Of a stretch of DNA of 64,000 nucleotides, positions 5,542-13,380 are shown piece after piece; the stretch's first letter is position 1, and every line of letters starts with the position of its first letter. The DNA is from an uncultured Bacteroidales bacterium. GTDB lineage: Bacteria; Bacteroidota; Bacteroidia; Bacteroidales; Bacteroidaceae. A model generated the notes under the pieces. The model saw nothing but the letters and a program-made list of their open reading frames with translations, did not search any database and was not told where the DNA came from. Location: the NCBI GenBank assembly GCA_902787555.1, contig CADAGO010000020.1, positions 62,001 to 126,000 of the forward strand, given 5' to 3'. A program made the position numbers and the translations under genes.

Positions 5542-8094
5542 TTAGCCACAACGTGAGTGACCGCAGTTGGTACAAATGAGACATCCTTCTTGATAAACCA
5601 AAGTCTCTTGTCCGCAGTTAGGACATTTCTGTCCTGCTGCTTTGGTCCCGTCCTGCACATATTTCTTGAGTGCTCGCTCCACACCATTCTTCCATGTGTT
5701 GATGCTTTCGCTCTCGAGCTGAAGCGAAGAAACCAGTTTGATGACATTGGTAAGTGGCATGCGATAGCGAAGTACTCCACTGATAAGTTTGGCATAGTTC
5801 CAATACTCTTTGTTGAATCGCTCTGACAGTCCCTCAATCGTGGTCTTATAGCCTCGGCGGTTCTCGAACTGGAAATCGTATCGTTTGTTGCCGTTCTCGT
5901 CGAAATTCTTGATGATATGTCCTTTCGATACGGTCTTGGGCAGTGCAATACCATCTTCGTCATCGAGCACACCGGTGAATATTTCATAGGGATATCCGTC
6001 GAGTAGTCCGACGAAGGCTACCCACTTTTCCTTATTGTTCTGGAAGCGCATGACATCACATTCCAGACTCTTGGGACGTACTTCGGTCACCACTGGTGGC
6101 GGACAATTACATTCGTTGTCCTCGGTTTTCTTCTTGGATTCACTCTTGGTGGAGATAAGCACACCGCTACGGCTTCCGTCACGATAAACGGTACAACCCT
6201 TGCATCCGCACTTCCATGCCTCGACATAGAGTTGTCCGACAAGTTCTTCGCTGACATCGTTAGGAAGGTTGATGGTGACGGAGATAGAGTGGTCGACCCA
6301 CTTCTGAATGGCTCCCTGCATCTTCACTTTCTCCATCCAGTCGACATCATTGGCAGTTGCCTTGAAATATGGTGAGCGCTGCACGATGGCATCAATCTCT
6401 TCCTGTGTGTAGCGCTTCTCTGTGTCGATACCATTGAGGCGCATCCAAGTGAGGAATTTTGGATGATAGACGATGTACTCTTCAAATGAATCGCCAGTCT
6501 CGTCAGTGAAGTCCACATGGACATTGGGGTCGTTGGGGTTAACTTTGCGACGACGCTTATAGACAGGCATGAAGACAGGCTCGATACCCGATGTGGTCTG
6601 GGTCATGAGACTGGTGGTTCCTGTAGGTGCAATCGTGAGACATGCAATGTTGCGACGTCCATACTTCACCATATCCTCATAAAGCTGTGGGTCTACCTGC
6701 TTGATGCGGTTAACAAATGGATTGTCTTTCTCGCGCTGTGCATCATACACCTCGAAGGCGCCACGTTCCTTTGCCATCGCTACCGAACTGCGATAAGCTT
6801 CTACGGCAATTGTCTTATGGACTTCGGTTGAGAAGTAAGTTGCCTCTGGTGTGCCATAAGTCAAACCTAATGCTGCCAACATATCGCCCTCAGCGGTGAT
6901 GCCAACTCCGGTACGACGTCCCTGTTTGCTCTTGTTATAGATCTTTTCCCACAACTTGCGCTCGCTGCCTTTGATTTCCTCACTTTCAGGGTCTTTATCG
7001 ATTTTGTCCTGAATGAGTCGTATCTTTTCGATTTCGAGGTCGATGATGTCGTCCATAATGCGTTGTGCACATGCCACATGCTGACGGAATTTGTCAAAGT
7101 TGAAGTGAGCATTCTTGGTAAACGGTTCCTCAACGTATGAATAGAGGTTGATGGCAAGCAGACGGCAACTGTCGTATGGGCAGAGGGGTATCTCGCCACA
7201 AGGGTTGGTTGAGATGGTCTTATAGCCCAAGTCTGCATAGCAGTCGGGCACACTCTCGCGAATGATGGTGTCCCAGAACAGTACACCTGGTTCTGCACTC
7301 TTCCATGCATTGTGGACTATCTTTTTCCACAACTGGCTTGCATCGATGTCTTGCTCTACCAGTGGATTCTCGGCATCGATGGGGTACTGCTGCTTAAATG
7401 GCTGATTATTGATTGCAGCCTTCATAAAGTCGTCGGTGATACGTACGCTGACGTTGGCACCCGTTACTTTGCCCTCTGTCATCTTTGCATCGATGAAAGA
7501 TTCTGCATCAGGATGCTTGATTGATACAGACAGCATGAGTGCACCACGACGTCCTTCTTGTGCTACTTCGCGTGTAGAGTTGCTGTAGCGTTCCATAAAT
7601 GGCACAAGACCTGTAGAGGTAAGTGCAGAATTCTTTACGGGGCTGCCTTTCGGACGAATGTGTGAGAGGTCGTGTCCCACACCGCCACGTCGTTTCATGA
7701 GTTGTACCTGTTCCTCATCGATTTTGATAACGGCTCCATAACTGTCGGCAGGTCCTTCGAGACCAATGACAAAGCAGTTGCTGAGTGATGCCACCTGGAA
7801 GTCGTTGCCGATTCCAGTCATAGGGCTTCCAGCAGGTACGATGTAGCGGAAATGGTCGAGCAGATCGAACACTTCTTGAGCACTCATCGGGTTTTCATAC
7901 AGTTTCTCGATACGTGCAATCTCGTTGGCTATTCGCCAATGCATATCGGCAGGAGTTCGTTCGTAGATATTACCGAACGAATCTTTCATTGCATACTTGT
8001 TGACCCATACACGAGCTGCCAGTTCGTCACCGTCGAAGTATTTCAACGAGGCAGCTAATGCATCATCATAGGCATAAGTAGTTTTTGTTTCCAT
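5542..8094 (-). CDS. nrdJ: Adenosylcobalamin-dependent (class II) ribonucleoside-diphosphate reductase
   Basis: This oxygen-independent enzyme reduces ribonucleotides to deoxyribonucleotides using a cobalamin-generated thiyl radical. The 850-residue protein has the N-terminal LSNCFVIG segment, the active-site NPCGEIPL loop and the TIAPTGTTSLM motif. A CKGCTVYRDGSRSG motif follows. A C-terminal zinc-ribbon-like tail with CPNCG and CTNCG is typical of the NrdJ family and probably re-reduces the active site. It starts 35 bp after the dnaA stop, leaving no room for a cobalamin riboswitch, so it may be read through from dnaA. Supplying dNTPs next to the replication initiator is functionally sensible. 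Confidence 0.93.
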   Translation of the reverse strand: METKTTYAYDDALAASLKYFDGDELAARVWVNKYAMKDSFGNIYERTPADMHWRIANEIARIEKLYENPMSAQEVFDLLDHFRYIVPAGSPMTGIGNDFQVASLSNCFVIGLEGPADSYGAVIKIDEEQVQLMKRRGGVGHDLSHIRPKGSPVKNSALTSTGLVPFMERYSNSTREVAQEGRRGALMLSVSIKHPDAESFIDAKMTEGKVTGANVSVRITDDFMKAAINNQPFKQQYPIDAENPLVEQDIDASQLWKKIVHNAWKSAEPGVLFWDTIIRESVPDCYADLGYKTISTNPCGEIPLCPYDSCRLLAINLYSYVEEPFTKNAHFNFDKFRQHVACAQRIMDDIIDLEIEKIRLIQDKIDKDPESEEIKGSERKLWEKIYNKSKQGRRTGVGITAEGDMLAALGLTYGTPEATYFSTEVHKTIAVEAYRSSVAMAKERGAFEVYDAQREKDNPFVNRIKQVDPQLYEDMVKYGRRNIACLTIAPTGTTSLMTQTTSGIEPVFMPVYKRRRKVNPNDPNVHVDFTDETGDSFEEYIVYHPKFLTWMRLNGIDTEKRYTQEEIDAIVQRSPYFKATANDVDWMEKVKMQGAIQKWVDHSISVTINLPNDVSEELVGQLYVEAWKCGCKGCTVYRDGSRSGVLISTKSESKKKTEDNECNCPPPVVTEVRPKSLECDVMRFQNNKEKWVAFVGLLDGYPYEIFTGVLDDEDGIALPKTVSKGHIIKNFDENGNKRYDFQFENRRGYKTTIEGLSERFNKEYWNYAKLISGVLRYRMPLTNVIKLVSSLQLESESINTWKNGVERALKKYVQDGTKAAGQKCPNCGQETLVYQEGCLICTNCGHSRCG

Positions 8095-8129
8095 TATGTT
8101 TTGGTAATTGTGAGCTTCTTGTGTTGTTT

Positions 8130-9530
8130 CTATCTGTTACGTTTGATTTCCTCCACCAGATCGTCAAGTTCCTTTTTGAAAGCGGCATCGACCTCCGTCA
8201 TTTCCTTGATGTGACGGATGGCATGTAAGATGGTTGCATGGGAGCGGCCGCCAAGGTTACTGCCTATCTGCATGTTAGAAAGTTCTGTGAGGATGCTGGC
8301 AAGATAGGCTGTGGTCTGACGAATATGATTGATGGGCTGACGTCGACTTTGTGAGCATAGCTCTGCCTCGCGGACGTTGTAGTGTCTGCACACCTCTTTT
8401 TTGACATCGTCGATGGAGATAGGGCGGATATCGACCTTGACGAAACGTGGCAGTACCAAATCCGCGAGTCGCATATTGATTTCGCACTTGTAAACCACTG
8501 AGTGTGCCATCAGTGAATTGAGGATTCCTTCCAAGTCTCTCACACTGCCATTTACTTTCTCTGCGATGTAGTTGATGACATTGGCAGGGATCGGTAGTGC
8601 ATCTTGCTTCACCTTAAAGTTAAGAATTGCGAGACAGAGTGCCTTGGTAGGTTTGAAAATCTCAGCTTGGAGTCCCCACTTGAATCGGGTTAGGAGACGC
8701 TCTTCCAGTCCCACGATGTCGATTGGCGGACGATCGGCGGTAAGAATTATCTGCTTATGATTAAGATGGAGATGGTTGAAGATATGGAAGAAGGTGTTCT
8801 GGGTCTTGATGTGCCCAGACAACTCCTGTACGTCGTCAATCAACAACACATCGATGGTCTGATAGAAGGCGATAAAATCGTTCACCTTATTCTGACGCAC
8901 TGCGGTGATAAATTGTACCTCGAACAGATGTGCAGACAAGTAGATGACTCTTAGCTGAGGATGATATTGCTTGATACCCCATCCTATGGCATTGATTAAA
9001 TGAGTTTTGCCACATCCTGATGGACCATAGAGAAATAAAGGATTGAATGTCTGTGCGGGATTCTTGGCAATGGCTTCGCCTACACTGCGAGCTAAGCAGT
9101 TGCTTTCGCCCTCAATGAAATTAGCAAAGGTATAGTTGGCATTCAGCCGTGAATCAAGGTCGTTGGTGGGGGTTAACTGAGTCAGTTCGTCAAACTCAGT
9201 ATCTTTCCTTGTTCCCTTGACGGGTTGCTGTATGATGTTATTGCCGTTAGATGGTCTGCTGATTGCTTTAGTGCCCGCTATCTGACAAATAGTATAGCTT
9301 AGCTGGACTTCCTTTCCGAAAACCCTTGTGATTACCTTATATATTAGATCTATATAAGTTGTCTCTAGATGTTCAAACACAAAACGGCTTGGAACCGCTA
9401 TGACTAGCTGCTGTCCGTCGAACGACTGAGGTTCGATGCAAGCAAACCAGGTGTCAAACTGCTTTGGAGATATATTGTCTCGGATTATTTCAACACACTC
9501 ATCCCACAATTCTTTCAACGCTTTAGTCAT
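8130..9530 (-). CDS. dnaA: Chromosomal replication initiator protein DnaA
   Basis: DnaA binds oriC boxes and melts the origin. Its 466 residues show the N-terminal oligomerisation domain and a variable linker. The AAA+ core has Walker A GPSGCGKTH and Walker B VLLIDDVQEL. The C-terminal DNA-binding domain has the signature GGRSHATILHAIRHI. The start at 9530 gives the usual N-terminus (LKELWDECVEIIRDNISPKQFDTWF). A good promoter lies 80-110 bp upstream. No TTATCCACA-type DnaA boxes are seen in the flanking non-coding DNA, so the origin is probably elsewhere. Confidence 0.97.
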   Translation of the reverse strand: MTKALKELWDECVEIIRDNISPKQFDTWFACIEPQSFDGQQLVIAVPSRFVFEHLETTYIDLIYKVITRVFGKEVQLSYTICQIAGTKAISRPSNGNNIIQQPVKGTRKDTEFDELTQLTPTNDLDSRLNANYTFANFIEGESNCLARSVGEAIAKNPAQTFNPLFLYGPSGCGKTHLINAIGWGIKQYHPQLRVIYLSAHLFEVQFITAVRQNKVNDFIAFYQTIDVLLIDDVQELSGHIKTQNTFFHIFNHLHLNHKQIILTADRPPIDIVGLEERLLTRFKWGLQAEIFKPTKALCLAILNFKVKQDALPIPANVINYIAEKVNGSVRDLEGILNSLMAHSVVYKCEINMRLADLVLPRFVKVDIRPISIDDVKKEVCRHYNVREAELCSQSRRQPINHIRQTTAYLASILTELSNMQIGSNLGGRSHATILHAIRHIKEMTEVDAAFKKELDDLVEEIKRNR

Positions 9531-9609
9531 CTTTGTAATGTATTAAGCTATTGTTTTACTTTATTAGCACAATAATTTCTTTTTTCGGTCGGATCTCATT
9601 TCCGTGATG

Positions 9610-9640
9610 CAAAGGTACAACCTTTTTTTGTACTGGCAAA
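9610..9640 (-). promoter_or_regulatory. dnaA promoter
   Basis: On the minus strand TTTG (9637-9640) is followed after 19 bp by TACCTTTG (9610-9617), a full match to the Bacteroidota -33/-7 consensus. It lies 80 bp upstream of the dnaA start. Confidence 0.75.
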
Positions 9641-9879
9641 AACTGTTTTTTCAAGGGGTGTTTAGTGTGCTTTGACGTAATGCGTTTTATTTCATTGACT
9701 TACATAATTGTAAATGTTTCAAGCCCCGACATCAATTGAAAATAGATAGTAGAATGCGTAGTTTGGCTTTGTTTTTTATTTATTTTTTGAAAAAGAAGTT
9801 TGAACAATGTAAAAAAGTTAAGCAGACCCCAATCTTTAGTGTTTTGACATTTTTCAATTATGCCATGAAGTCCCAAAAT
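9641..9879. other. AT-rich non-coding stretch upstream of dnaA
   Basis: This part of the gap between dnaA and the MCE gene is AT-rich (for example TTTGTTTTTTATTTATTTTTTG around 9770-9790) and has no ORF, tRNA or DnaA box that I can see. Nothing in it is assigned. Confidence 0.5.
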
Positions 9880-9904
9880 GCTATTTAGACATGATTTAAA
9901 TAGC
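9880..9904 (-). terminator. Weak hairpin after the MCE-domain gene
   Basis: GCTATTTA and TAAATAGC form a perfect 8-bp AT-rich stem with a 9-nt loop just past the stop of the MCE gene. On the minus strand it is followed by ATTTTGGG. It may help end that transcript; the stem is weak. Confidence 0.4.
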
Positions 9905-9908
9905 GCTA

Positions 9909-10814
9909 TTATTTCTCTTTTCTTCCAAATAGCGAGAAATGTACATAACGCTTTGGATGGAGGCGTAAATCTTCGAGCAAAAGTGAAGCATTGTTCATCG
10001 TTGAATCGAGGTGATTGTATATGCTGGGGTCGTTCATCAGTTTACCCAACGATGAATTCTCGTTGTTTAACTGGCTGGTGAACGATTGTAGCTCAGAGAC
10101 TGCCTGGTTGGCGTTTTGAAGGGTAGTATTGGCATTGTTCGCTATTCCTGCCAAGTCGATTTGGTTGAGTTGGCTCGTGGTTGTTTCCAAATTACCACAG
10201 ATCGTATTAGCATGCACCATAAGCTGTGGAATATCGCGTCGCATCAGTTGGTTTACATCGTCAGTTGTTGTCTTCAGGTTGTTGGTAATATACTCCATGT
10301 TTTGCAGCGATGTTGCAAGAGCCGGATCGTTTGTTAAGGTGTTGACAGCTGAAAGGATAGAGTCGAGTTTGGGCATTAGGGCTTTGAGTTGTGGCACCAT
10401 ATCACCAATGGACGACATGAGGTCGCCACCGCCCTCACCAAAGATGGTATCGCCTACCGCCAAAAGGTCGTTGGGATTCTCTCCTAAGATAATGTTCATC
10501 TTAGGTGCACCTAACATATCTTTTGTCGTGGTGGCTCGACTGTGACGAGGTAGTCTAAATCCTTCATTCAGTTCTACCGCTACGGTTAGCATCTGACGCT
10601 TGGCATCGTAGCTGATGTCTTTTACTGAGCCGATATTCATACCATTGGCTATTACCTCGCCTGCTTTCGACAGACCAGCTACGTTCTTCATCTCTACATA
10701 ATAGATGTTGTCGGAGCCAAATAGTTTTAGGCCTTTCATGAAGATGATACCCAAATACACAATAACAACTGCGATGATGGCAGCAATGGCAATCTTTATC
10801 TCTTTCGATTTCAT
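9909..10814 (-). CDS. MCE-domain (MlaD-like) lipid-transport protein
   Basis: MlaD-type proteins are anchored in the inner membrane and form hexameric rings that pass phospholipids between membranes. The 301 residues show one N-terminal membrane segment (IAIAAIIAVVIVYLGIIFM). The MCE domain follows at about residues 35-115 (YYVEMKNVAGLSKAGEVIANG ... DMLGAPKMNIILG). A helical C-terminal part rich in Asn, Thr and Leu comes next (LQNMEYITNNLKTTT). It starts 5 bp after the amidase stop, so the two share an operon. The ATPase and permease partners are not in the window. Confidence 0.85.
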   Translation of the reverse strand: MKSKEIKIAIAAIIAVVIVYLGIIFMKGLKLFGSDNIYYVEMKNVAGLSKAGEVIANGMNIGSVKDISYDAKRQMLTVAVELNEGFRLPRHSRATTTKDMLGAPKMNIILGENPNDLLAVGDTIFGEGGGDLMSSIGDMVPQLKALMPKLDSILSAVNTLTNDPALATSLQNMEYITNNLKTTTDDVNQLMRRDIPQLMVHANTICGNLETTTSQLNQIDLAGIANNANTTLQNANQAVSELQSFTSQLNNENSSLGKLMNDPSIYNHLDSTMNNASLLLEDLRLHPKRYVHFSLFGRKEK

Positions 10815-10819
10815 AATTC

Positions 10820-12091
10820 TTATTTATTATTCTTCCATTCATTGATGGCATCGGCTACATTCACCTTCTGCCCGTCCTTGAATGCAACAACAAATGCATC
10901 AGGGAATCGGTCGGCGATGGTGTTCTTCAGCTTAGTAGCTTCATTGTAGTCGGTAGTTGAGCCATACATATATTTATATACATTACCTTCTTTGTAGGCC
11001 TCGCCCTGCACACCCTTGAACTGGGTGCTTCCTGGTACCAAATGTTTGGGTGAGGAGAGGAACTGCACCTTGAACACCGGTTTGGCATTTGATGTCGATG
11101 TTGTTTGTGTAGTTTCAGTTGGTGTAGTGACAGGTAGTACTACCACAGGATTGGTTTGAGGAGTCTGTACCACTTCGGGTTGTGGCTCTTCCGTTTCGTT
11201 GGCACTTTCTGCCTGCTCAATAGCCTCTTTCAGTTGGGCGTTGTTTTCCTCAATCTGTTGCTGCACAGCCTTCGTATCTATCTTTTCTAAGTTAGACATA
11301 CGCCCTGTATGCTGGGTCTTATAGCGCGAAATGGCGTTATAAATACACTTGGCCATCACTGAGCGCCCCTCGTCACTCATCAAGAACAACTCTTCTTCTG
11401 GGGTAGAGATGAATCCAACCTCTATTAGCACAGACGGCATGTATGTCAGTCGCAACACTGCAAGATTGGCTTGCAAGACTCCCATATCCTTGCGTCCGCC
11501 TGTCTTTACCATCTCTTCTTGTGCCAGTTTCGCAAAGTTCACGCTCTCCTGCATATCACGGTCTTGCATCAGTTCGAACATGATTTCGCTTTCAGGGGAA
11601 TTCGGATTCATGAAACTATACTTTTGTGCTCCATCTGCCTCAAACTGAATCACAGAGTTCTCACGTTTTTCCACTTCCAGATTCGTTTGGGCCGTGCGTA
11701 GTGTTAGTGTGTAGGACTGTACACCCATTGGGCGACGAGAGGCACTGCGTTCGATGGCATTCGTGTGAATGCTCACAAACAGATCTGCTTTCGCTTTGTT
11801 CGCAATGTCGGCTCGACCGCTCAGTGTGACAAATACATCCGTGGAACGAGTGTACAACACTTGCACGTCGGGACAGTTCTGCTGTAGTAACTTGCCTACT
11901 TTTAACGCAATCGCCAGATTGATGTCTTTCTCGCGGTTCGTTGTAGGACGTCCCACAGCTCCTGCGTCATGTCCGCCATGTCCAGCATCAAGAACAACCA
12001 GGAATGGTTTGTTCTGTCCCATTACCACAGACGTGACACCCATCAGGAGCATCACAAATAAGACCATCAAAAATGTCGTTCGTTTCATCAA
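10820..12091 (-). CDS. N-acetylmuramoyl-L-alanine amidase (Amidase_3)
   Basis: This zinc amidase cuts the bond between MurNAc and the peptide stem, typically to separate daughter cells. The 423 residues begin with a signal peptide (to about residue 25). The Amidase_3 domain follows, with zinc ligands H38 (VLDAGHGGHDAG), E54 and H109 (SIHTNA) and catalytic E224 (LIEVGFIS). A Thr/Gln/Pro-rich linker leads to a C-terminal SPOR-like segment from about residue 345 (VFKVQFLSS). Domain order and periplasmic location fit AmiA/B/C-type septal amidases. It is the first gene of the minus-strand block with the MCE gene. Confidence 0.9.
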   Translation of the reverse strand: MMKRTTFLMVLFVMLLMGVTSVVMGQNKPFLVVLDAGHGGHDAGAVGRPTTNREKDINLAIALKVGKLLQQNCPDVQVLYTRSTDVFVTLSGRADIANKAKADLFVSIHTNAIERSASRRPMGVQSYTLTLRTAQTNLEVEKRENSVIQFEADGAQKYSFMNPNSPESEIMFELMQDRDMQESVNFAKLAQEEMVKTGGRKDMGVLQANLAVLRLTYMPSVLIEVGFISTPEEELFLMSDEGRSVMAKCIYNAISRYKTQHTGRMSNLEKIDTKAVQQQIEENNAQLKEAIEQAESANETEEPQPEVVQTPQTNPVVVLPVTTPTETTQTTSTSNAKPVFKVQFLSSPKHLVPGSTQFKGVQGEAYKEGNVYKYMYGSTTDYNEATKLKNTIADRFPDAFVVAFKDGQKVNVADAINEWKNNK

Positions 12092-12107
12092 TCGTAGTAT
12101 TTGCCTG

Positions 12108-12115
12108 CAAAGTTA
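12108..12115 (-). promoter_or_regulatory. -7 box upstream of the amidase gene
   Basis: On the minus strand TAACTTTG matches the TAnnTTTG consensus 17 bp before the start codon. No good -33 element is found at the expected distance. Confidence 0.45.
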
Positions 12116-12199
12116 GCATTTTTAATTCATAATTCATAATTCATGATGCAGATTTTTTGTATTTTTCTTTTTTTTCATTTTTAATTCTTGTTTTTTCCA

Positions 12200-12207
12200 T
12201 ATCTTTG
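12200..12207 (+). promoter_or_regulatory. -7 box upstream of the HD-domain gene
   Basis: TATCTTTG matches the consensus and lies 18 bp before the start codon at 12225. The -33 position has no clear TTTG. Confidence 0.45.
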
Positions 12208-12224
12208 TACCCAAAACAAAGATT

Positions 12225-12857
12225 ATGGTTGAAGTAGTAAAGGAATTGCAACAGTTTATCGAAGCGGCTATTTTGCCGTGCTACGACCGTTTCGATGCTG
12301 CCCATCAGCGTAATCATGTCATTAAGGTCATAGAGGAGAGTATGGTGCTCGCTCATAGCTATGAAGTGGATTCTAATATGGTTTATGCAATTGCTGCCTA
12401 TCATGATTTAGGTCTCATAGAAGGACGTGAGTCTCATCACCTTGTATCAGGTTCTATCGTCAGGGGAGACGAGCGCCTGAGACAGTGGTTTACCCCCGAA
12501 GAGATTGAGGTAATGGCACAGGCTGTGGAAGATCATCGGGCATCGGCTACCCATGCACCACGTAGCATCTATGGGTGCATCGTGGCAGAGGCCGATCGGA
12601 ATATTGACATAAATGACATCATCACTCGTACCCTGCAGTATAGTCTTGCCCACTATCCCGAATTGGACGAAGAAAGGCATATCCAGAGGGTACTCCAACA
12701 TTTGAACGAAAAATATAGCCGCACGGGCTATCTCAAACTGTGGATTCCTGGTTCAAAAAACGAGAGCGAGTTACACCGTCTATGGAACCTCATTGACGAT
12801 AGGGATACCCTGCGCCGCATCGTTACTGAACAATTAAAAAAAGTAATAAACAACTGA
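12225..12857 (+). CDS. HD-domain phosphohydrolase
   Basis: HD proteins are metal-dependent phosphohydrolases acting on nucleotides or other phosphoesters. This 210-residue cytoplasmic protein has the pattern H31 (QRNHV), H60-D61 (AAYHDLGL) and a further His pair at 71-72 (ESHHLVSG), with an acidic AEADRN segment downstream that may supply the last ligand. The substrate cannot be told. It is alone on its transcript: divergent from the amidase and separated from the next gene by its own promoter. Confidence 0.85.
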   Translation: MVEVVKELQQFIEAAILPCYDRFDAAHQRNHVIKVIEESMVLAHSYEVDSNMVYAIAAYHDLGLIEGRESHHLVSGSIVRGDERLRQWFTPEEIEVMAQAVEDHRASATHAPRSIYGCIVAEADRNIDINDIITRTLQYSLAHYPELDEERHIQRVLQHLNEKYSRTGYLKLWIPGSKNESELHRLWNLIDDRDTLRRIVTEQLKKVINN

Positions 12858-12907
12858 CCCTTTGAGTGGTTTGTTTGCTGAATAGAATGGGGGATTCATT
12901 GAAAAAA

Positions 12908-12940
12908 TTTGGTGGTGCAGCAGATTAAGCCTTATCTTTG
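12908..12940 (+). promoter_or_regulatory. Promoter of the secreted-protein operon
   Basis: TTTG (12908-12911), 21 bp, then TATCTTTG (12933-12940) followed by CAG. It precedes the gene at 12976 by 35 bp. Confidence 0.65.
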
Positions 12941-12975
12941 CAGTCGAAATAGCAAACATATAAAAACAATACGTT

Positions 12976-13380
12976 ATGAATAAGATTTTATTATCTCTGG
13001 TGACGTTGATTGTGGGGTTGGTCATGCATGCCAGCGTTACCCCTATCCACTCATTCTCTGGATTGATGAGTGATTTTCCCTATCTGACCTTTGAGACGAC
13101 TGATGGTGCAAAGTTTTCTGTTCCTACTGAGTCTTTGAGTTTGACTATCAATGGTACTACCCTGACGGTGGGTAAGCAGACTTTCACCTTATCAAACCTT
13201 TCTAAAATGTATTTTTCAAATACAGACGAAACCACATCGGGAATCGTTGACGAATTGAAAAATGAAGAACTCACCGAAATATACGATCTTAATGGCAAGA
13301 AAGTATCAAAAGAGCAGATGCGGAAAGGGGTATTCATCGTGAAGGCAAAAGATAAAACTTATAAATTGATTGTCAGATGA
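12976..13380 (+). CDS. Small secreted protein with C-terminal sorting-like segment
   Basis: The 134-residue product has a signal peptide (MNKILLSLVTLIVGLVMHA) and no family I can name. Residues about 55-80 (TLTVGKQTFTLSNLSKMYF) resemble a stretch near the N-terminus of the next protein (TLTIMGKTFILADIDGMTV), suggesting a shared small beta module. The C-terminus (IYDLNGKKVSKEQMRKGVFIV) resembles the type IX secretion / Por-type C-terminal segments of Bacteroidota. The next gene overlaps its stop by 4 bp (ATGA), so the two are translationally coupled and probably act together outside the cell. Confidence 0.6.
   Translation: MNKILLSLVTLIVGLVMHASVTPIHSFSGLMSDFPYLTFETTDGAKFSVPTESLSLTINGTTLTVGKQTFTLSNLSKMYFSNTDETTSGIVDELKNEELTEIYDLNGKKVSKEQMRKGVFIVKAKDKTYKLIVR

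Noticed and set aside
8095..8129. Cobalamin riboswitch before nrdJ
   Set aside because: The gap to dnaA is only 35 bp, far too short for a B12 aptamer.
9531..9908. Chromosomal origin next to dnaA
   Set aside because: No TTATCCACA-like boxes or clustered near-matches are seen; AT-richness alone is not enough.
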